7,631 bases of DNA from Vampirovibrionales bacterium (GTDB taxonomy: Bacteria; Cyanobacteriota; Vampirovibrionia; Vampirovibrionales; JAJTHC01), in assembly GCA_021299615.1 (NCBI GenBank), contig JAJTHC010000061.1, forward strand, positions 1 to 7,631, written 5' to 3'. The notes beneath the pieces were generated by a model. That model saw only the letters and a list, made by a program, of their open reading frames with translations. It made no database searches and had not been told where the DNA came from. The translations under genes were made by a program, and so were the position numbers. Below, piece by piece: positions 5,077 to 7,631 of this stretch (positions are counted from its first letter, which is position 1; each line of letters starts with the position of its first letter).

Positions 5077-6039
5077 ATGCTCGTTGATTGTATCACCCAG
5101 ACTATTAAAGACACCCCGCTCGTCTTACTCAAGTCTCTTTCACAAGGCTTAGACGCTCAAATCGCCGTCAAACAAGAAGCACGCCTCCCAGGAGGTAGCA
5201 TCAAGGATCGCGTGGGGCTATATCTCATTGAAGACGCCGAAGCCAAGGGACTCATTCACCCCAGCCGTAGCGTCTTGGTGGAACCCACTAGTGGCAATAG
5301 CGGCATTGCTCTCGCCATGGTGGCAGCGGTGAAGGGCTATAAACTCATTATCGTGATGCCTGAAAATTGTTCTATGGAACGCCGTGTGATTCTAAAAGCC
5401 TATGGGGCTGAACTACGACTCACGCCAGCATCCCAAGGGATGACGGGGGCGTGCGACTATGCCAAAACACTCGTGGAAAATACGCCAAACGCCTATTTGC
5501 TGGATCAATTTGGTAACCCTGCGAACTCGGAAATCCACTATAAAACGACGGCTCCTGAAATCTGGGCAAGCACCCACGGCAAGGTGGATGTCTTTATTGC
5601 AGGCGTCGGCACTGGTGGCACCGTGACGGGGGTGGGGCGTTTCTTGAAGGAGCAGAATCCCAACATCAAAATCATTGCGGTGGAACCTGCGGAAAGTGCC
5701 GTTTTAAGTGGGCAGGCGGTTGGCTCGCATCTTATTCAAGGCATCGGGGCGGGCTTTGTGCCGAGCATTTTAGACCGTAGCATGATTGATGAGATTATCG
5801 CTGTGCCGTCTGAAACGGCGATTGCGGTAGCGAAAGAGCTGGCGTTGAAAGAGGGTATGTTGTCGGGGATTTCGTCAGGGGCGAATGTGTGGGCGGCGAT
5901 GCAAGTCGCCAAGCGTGAGGTATCCAAGGGCAAGCTGATTGTGACCATTCAATGTTCCAATGGGGAACGTTATTTGTCGTCTCCTTTATTTAAGGACTTG
6001 TGGACGGCGTGCGATGAGATGTCCGTATTAGGAGCCTAG
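5077..6039 (+). CDS. cysK: Cysteine synthase A (O-acetylserine sulfhydrylase)
   Basis: This PLP enzyme makes L-cysteine from O-acetylserine and sulfide in the cytoplasm, the last step of sulfate assimilation into cysteine. At 320 residues it is full length. Visible motifs are GGSIKDR (39-45) with the PLP lysine K43; PTSGNSG (70-76), the loop that binds the substrate carboxylate; MERRVILKAYGAEL (100-113); GVGTGGT (176-182), the PLP phosphate cup; QGIGAGFVP (221-229); and GISSGA (264-269), whose serine contacts the PLP ring nitrogen in this family. The GTGGT loop, QGIGAGF and the length favour CysK over CysM. One oddity is leucine at 37 where family members usually have asparagine (NPxxSxKDR). 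Ribosome-binding site GAGG (5063-5066) lies 10 nt before the ATG. The gene has its own promoter and upstream terminator, and no serine acetyltransferase gene adjoins it. Its 3' end overlaps coaE on the other strand. Confidence 0.95.
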   Translation: MLVDCITQTIKDTPLVLLKSLSQGLDAQIAVKQEARLPGGSIKDRVGLYLIEDAEAKGLIHPSRSVLVEPTSGNSGIALAMVAAVKGYKLIIVMPENCSMERRVILKAYGAELRLTPASQGMTGACDYAKTLVENTPNAYLLDQFGNPANSEIHYKTTAPEIWASTHGKVDVFIAGVGTGGTVTGVGRFLKEQNPNIKIIAVEPAESAVLSGQAVGSHLIQGIGAGFVPSILDRSMIDEIIAVPSETAIAVAKELALKEGMLSGISSGANVWAAMQVAKREVSKGKLIVTIQCSNGERYLSSPLFKDLWTACDEMSVLGA

Positions 6040-6612
6040 TGTCTCGTGGACTTGAGCTTTCAAGTCTTCAACCGATCCATCATTCCACAAAACCCGTTGG
6101 GACCGCTTGATTTTTTCTTCAAGGCTCCACTGATTCGCCACGCGTGCATGGATCAGCTCATCACTCATGCCTCGACTGGCTTTCAGTCGTGCGATCTGTA
6201 CATCAGGCGAAGTCGCCACGCACCAGACTTCGTCGTAAAATACCTCTAATCCACTTTCAAATAAAAGAGGAACGAGTGCAAACGCTAAAGACTGTCCTTC
6301 ATGTTTTTGAAAAAAACGTTTAATCTCCTCCCTCACCAAGGGATGCAAAAGCCCTTCCAAAAACAGCTTGTCCGCCTCATTTTGAAAAATACGCTTCGCC
6401 AAGGCTGGTCGAGAGGGCTTGCCTGTTTCAGCGTCAAACACCCCATCGCCAAAGTGCTGGCGAAGAGCCTCTTGCACCGTCGTATTGCCCGCCAACGCCT
6501 GATGCACCACGTCATCGGCGTCAATCACGGGGTATCCCAAGTTCTGCAAAATTTGCCCCACCGTGCTTTTGCCTGTACCAATACCCCCAGTAATCCCGAT
6601 GCGTTTTGTCAT
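6028..6612 (-). CDS. coaE: Dephospho-CoA kinase
   Basis: It phosphorylates the 3'-hydroxyl of dephospho-CoA with ATP, the last step of coenzyme A synthesis, in the cytoplasm. The 194 residues fit the family's usual size of about 200. Visible are the P-loop GGIGTGKST (9-17), the DADD motif (31-34) with the probable catalytic aspartate, the core LVPLLFESG (113-121), the lid region with R142, R147 and R157 and then Q161, and the closing N177-D-G block. The start is the ATG (complement of 6610-6612), with AAGGAG (complement of 6624-6629) 11 nt upstream. The -10 box TATAAT on the minus strand (6643-6638) gives a leader of about 19 nt. Its stop codon lies inside the cysK coding end, a 12-nt convergent overlap with no terminator hairpin visible between the two. 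Confidence 0.96.
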   Translation of the reverse strand: MTKRIGITGGIGTGKSTVGQILQNLGYPVIDADDVVHQALAGNTTVQEALRQHFGDGVFDAETGKPSRPALAKRIFQNEADKLFLEGLLHPLVREEIKRFFQKHEGQSLAFALVPLLFESGLEVFYDEVWCVATSPDVQIARLKASRGMSDELIHARVANQWSLEEKIKRSQRVLWNDGSVEDLKAQVHETLGS

Positions 6613-6637
6613 ATGACGATTTGCTCCTTTTTATGAT

Positions 6638-6656
6638 ATTATACACCTTATATAAT
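6638..6656. promoter_or_regulatory. Divergent back-to-back -10 boxes between coaE and yhhQ
   Basis: ATTATA (6638-6643), seven bases, then TATAAT (6651-6656) form a perfect inverted repeat. Read leftward the first box is a consensus TATAAT for coaE. Read rightward the second is a consensus TATAAT for yhhQ. Neither has a convincing -35 box (TTATTC for coaE at 6666-6661). The two promoters overlap, so RNA polymerase bound at one should block the other. Confidence 0.6.
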
Positions 6657-6665
6657 TTTTGAATA

Positions 6666-7376
6666 ATGAGAAACGGTTTGAAGCATTTAAATTCCGTAAA
6701 ACGATTTTTTCTTCCCGAAATTGACGGCGTGGATTCGCAGGGTACCCTGTTTACGCTGATGTCCGTGGTGTTTTGTACGTCCTTGATTGTGGCGAACCTC
6801 ACAGGAGCGGTCTTGATTCCCTTGCATCTGCCGTTTTTGGGCGAACGCCTCATTTCTGCGGGGATTATCACCTTTCCCATGACCTTTCTGCTCACCGATT
6901 TGCTCAACGAGTTTTTCGACAACGCAGGTGCCAAACGAGTCACTTGGCTGGGATTCGCCGTGGCTCTAGGTTTTTACGGCGTCTTTCGTTTTTTAGAACT
7001 TTTGCCGATAGTTTCCAATTCGCCGATTTCTGCGGTGGCGTTTCATCAAGTGGCGAATAATTTCACAGGCATGATTGTCGCTTCCTTGACGGCGTATTTG
7101 TTTTCACAATTCTTGGATATTGCGGTCTTTTCGCTCTTCAAAAAATGGACAGGGCAATGCTTCATCGGCTTACGAGCGACAGGGTCTACCGTGATTTCTC
7201 AAGGCTTTGATTCCTTTATCGTCACCAGCATTGCCTTTGCAGGCACGCTGTCTTGGCAGGAAATTTTCTTGATTGGACGTTCTAATTATGAAGTCAAACT
7301 GCTTGTGGCTCTTGGCATTACGCCGATTCTCTATCTGTTGCATGCGTGGATCCGCTCATACCGATTAAAAGATTAA
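6666..7376 (+). CDS. yhhQ: Queuosine precursor transporter (YhhQ/QueT-like, COG1738)
   Basis: This is an inner-membrane importer of a queuosine precursor (preQ0/preQ1 or queuine, depending on the member), feeding the tRNA-anticodon queuosine modification. It has 236 residues, as usual for the family, with about six membrane segments (near 28-50, 63-80, 93-112, 132-156, 180-196 and 210-229). Family signatures are AGIITFPMTFLLTDLLNE (65-82) and LRATGSTVISQGFDSF (169-184). After LLNE the usual short YGKK-type loop is longer here (FFDNAGAKR). No Shine-Dalgarno site precedes the ATG at 6666, and the -10 box at 6651-6656 would start transcription near 6663, so the mRNA may be leaderless. A later start such as TTG 6678 cannot be excluded and would remove only non-membrane residues. 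No queuosine synthesis gene or preQ1 riboswitch is visible here. Confidence 0.92.
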   Translation: MRNGLKHLNSVKRFFLPEIDGVDSQGTLFTLMSVVFCTSLIVANLTGAVLIPLHLPFLGERLISAGIITFPMTFLLTDLLNEFFDNAGAKRVTWLGFAVALGFYGVFRFLELLPIVSNSPISAVAFHQVANNFTGMIVASLTAYLFSQFLDIAVFSLFKKWTGQCFIGLRATGSTVISQGFDSFIVTSIAFAGTLSWQEIFLIGRSNYEVKLLVALGITPILYLLHAWIRSYRLKD

Positions 7377-7380
7377 ATGT

Positions 7381-7414
7381 CGTATGGCGTCTTCGTTGTC
7401 GCTACGATTTTTTT
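7381..7414 (+). terminator. Probable terminator of yhhQ
   Basis: CGTA (7381-7384) and GCG (7387-7389) pair with CGC (7400-7402) and TACG (7403-7406), leaving a two-base bulge and a 10-nt loop. A seven-T run (7408-7414) follows. It begins 4 nt after the yhhQ stop. The stem is modest, so termination may be partial. Confidence 0.6.
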
Positions 7415-7469
7415 GTTTGGTTATGTAGGTCTGTCTACACGCCCGCACAAAAAAATCTAGGCTCCTAGA
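7406..7469. terminator. Symmetrical hairpin region, possible bidirectional terminator
   Basis: GATTTTTTTG (7406-7415) is the exact complement of CAAAAAAATC (7448-7457). Inside sits the hairpin TGTAG (7424-7428) with CTACA (7435-7439). Immediately after is TCTAGG-CT-CCTAGA (7456-7469), another perfect inverted repeat. A T run lies to the left of the inner hairpin and an A run to the right of it, so a minus-strand transcript would meet the inner hairpin after its poly-U coding stretch. The function is uncertain; the base pairing is plain. Confidence 0.4.
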
Positions 7470-7519
7470 ATCCACCTATACGCTATTCACTCGAAGGTAC
7501 AGAGAAAGTCGGTTGTTTT

Positions 7520-7528
7520 TGGTAAAAT
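7520..7528 (+). promoter_or_regulatory. Candidate extended -10 promoter for the gene at 7560
   Basis: TGGTAAAAT fits the TGn-TAnAAT pattern of an extended -10 element, as seen before the TPR gene and cysK. No -35 box stands out. Transcription would start near 7535, giving a leader of about 25 nt. CATAAC at 7534-7539 is a weaker alternative. Confidence 0.35.
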
Positions 7529-7559
7529 AAGAGCATAACATTGTTTTGAGGACGTTCTT

Positions 7560-7631
7560 ATGCACTTCGCCGACTACCTGCTCCAAGATGCCTGCCCCCA
7601 ACACCGATTCCTTGAAGAAATGACCCAAAGT
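7560..7631 (+). CDS. 5' end of an unidentified gene, cut by the window edge
   Basis: The ATG at 7560 has GAGGA (7548-7552) at a 7-nt spacing and opens a frame of 24 codons that is still open at the last base. The visible protein starts MHFADYLLQDACPQHRF and continues LEEMTQS. It has no signal peptide or membrane segment. Too little is present to name it. The good ribosome-binding site and upstream promoter-like sequence make a real gene likely. Confidence 0.65.
   Translation, partial: MHFADYLLQDACPQHRFLEEMTQS

Noticed and set aside
6301..6636. 111-residue plus-strand frame antisense to coaE
   Set aside because: coaE is certain from its motifs; this frame only mirrors its codon pattern and has no ribosome-binding site.
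6613..6665. preQ1 riboswitch controlling yhhQ
   Set aside because: The gap is only 53 nt and the predicted yhhQ leader is nearly absent, leaving no room for the aptamer.
6521..6943. 140-residue minus-strand frame across the coaE-yhhQ gap
   Set aside because: It is antisense to the well-supported yhhQ and ends within coaE in another frame; its translation has no family features.

Overview
The window is bacterial chromosomal DNA of middling base composition. It has sigma-70-type promoters (one close to consensus, several of extended -10 type), purine-rich Shine-Dalgarno sites and rho-independent terminators. It holds three housekeeping-type genes, a signalling pair, two proteins I do not recognise and one partial gene. 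No marker here fixes the lineage. A Sec-type signal peptide on a TPR protein, a GGDEF enzyme and intergenic palindromic repeats suggest a free-living or host-associated Gram-negative-type bacterium. A Vampirovibrionia-like (Melainabacteria) origin is only an impression.

Layout. 1-401 is non-coding, with copies of a TGTCAT...GGATCTCC-type inverted repeat (9-116) and a possible structured stretch (135-259). 402-1049 encodes an unrecognised 215-residue protein with a glycine-rich hydrophobic C-terminal tail and codon use unlike its neighbours; a strong terminator follows (1071-1107). 1142-1270 is a head-to-head pair of C-rich palindromic repeat elements. 1377-3385 is a probable two-gene operon: an exported TPR protein and a membrane diguanylate cyclase with an intact I-site. 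3386-3589 is repeat-derived intergenic DNA. A near-consensus promoter (3590-3617) then drives an unrecognised membrane protein that starts at ATG 3655, and a terminator follows at 4969-5006.

5077-6039 is cysteine synthase (cysK). It converges on, and overlaps by 12 nt, the opposite-strand coaE (dephospho-CoA kinase, 6612-6028). coaE is divergent from yhhQ (queuosine-precursor transporter, 6666-7376) across a 53-nt gap that carries back-to-back -10 boxes. After a hairpin-rich, terminator-like gap, a new gene begins at 7560 and runs off the window.

The genes do not form one pathway. The only pair likely to act together is TPR plus GGDEF. I see no CRISPR array, tRNA or rRNA gene, transposase, phage module or recognisable defence system. 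The points most worth following are the atypical first gene among repeats, the inverted repeat pair, and the unrecognised membrane protein.
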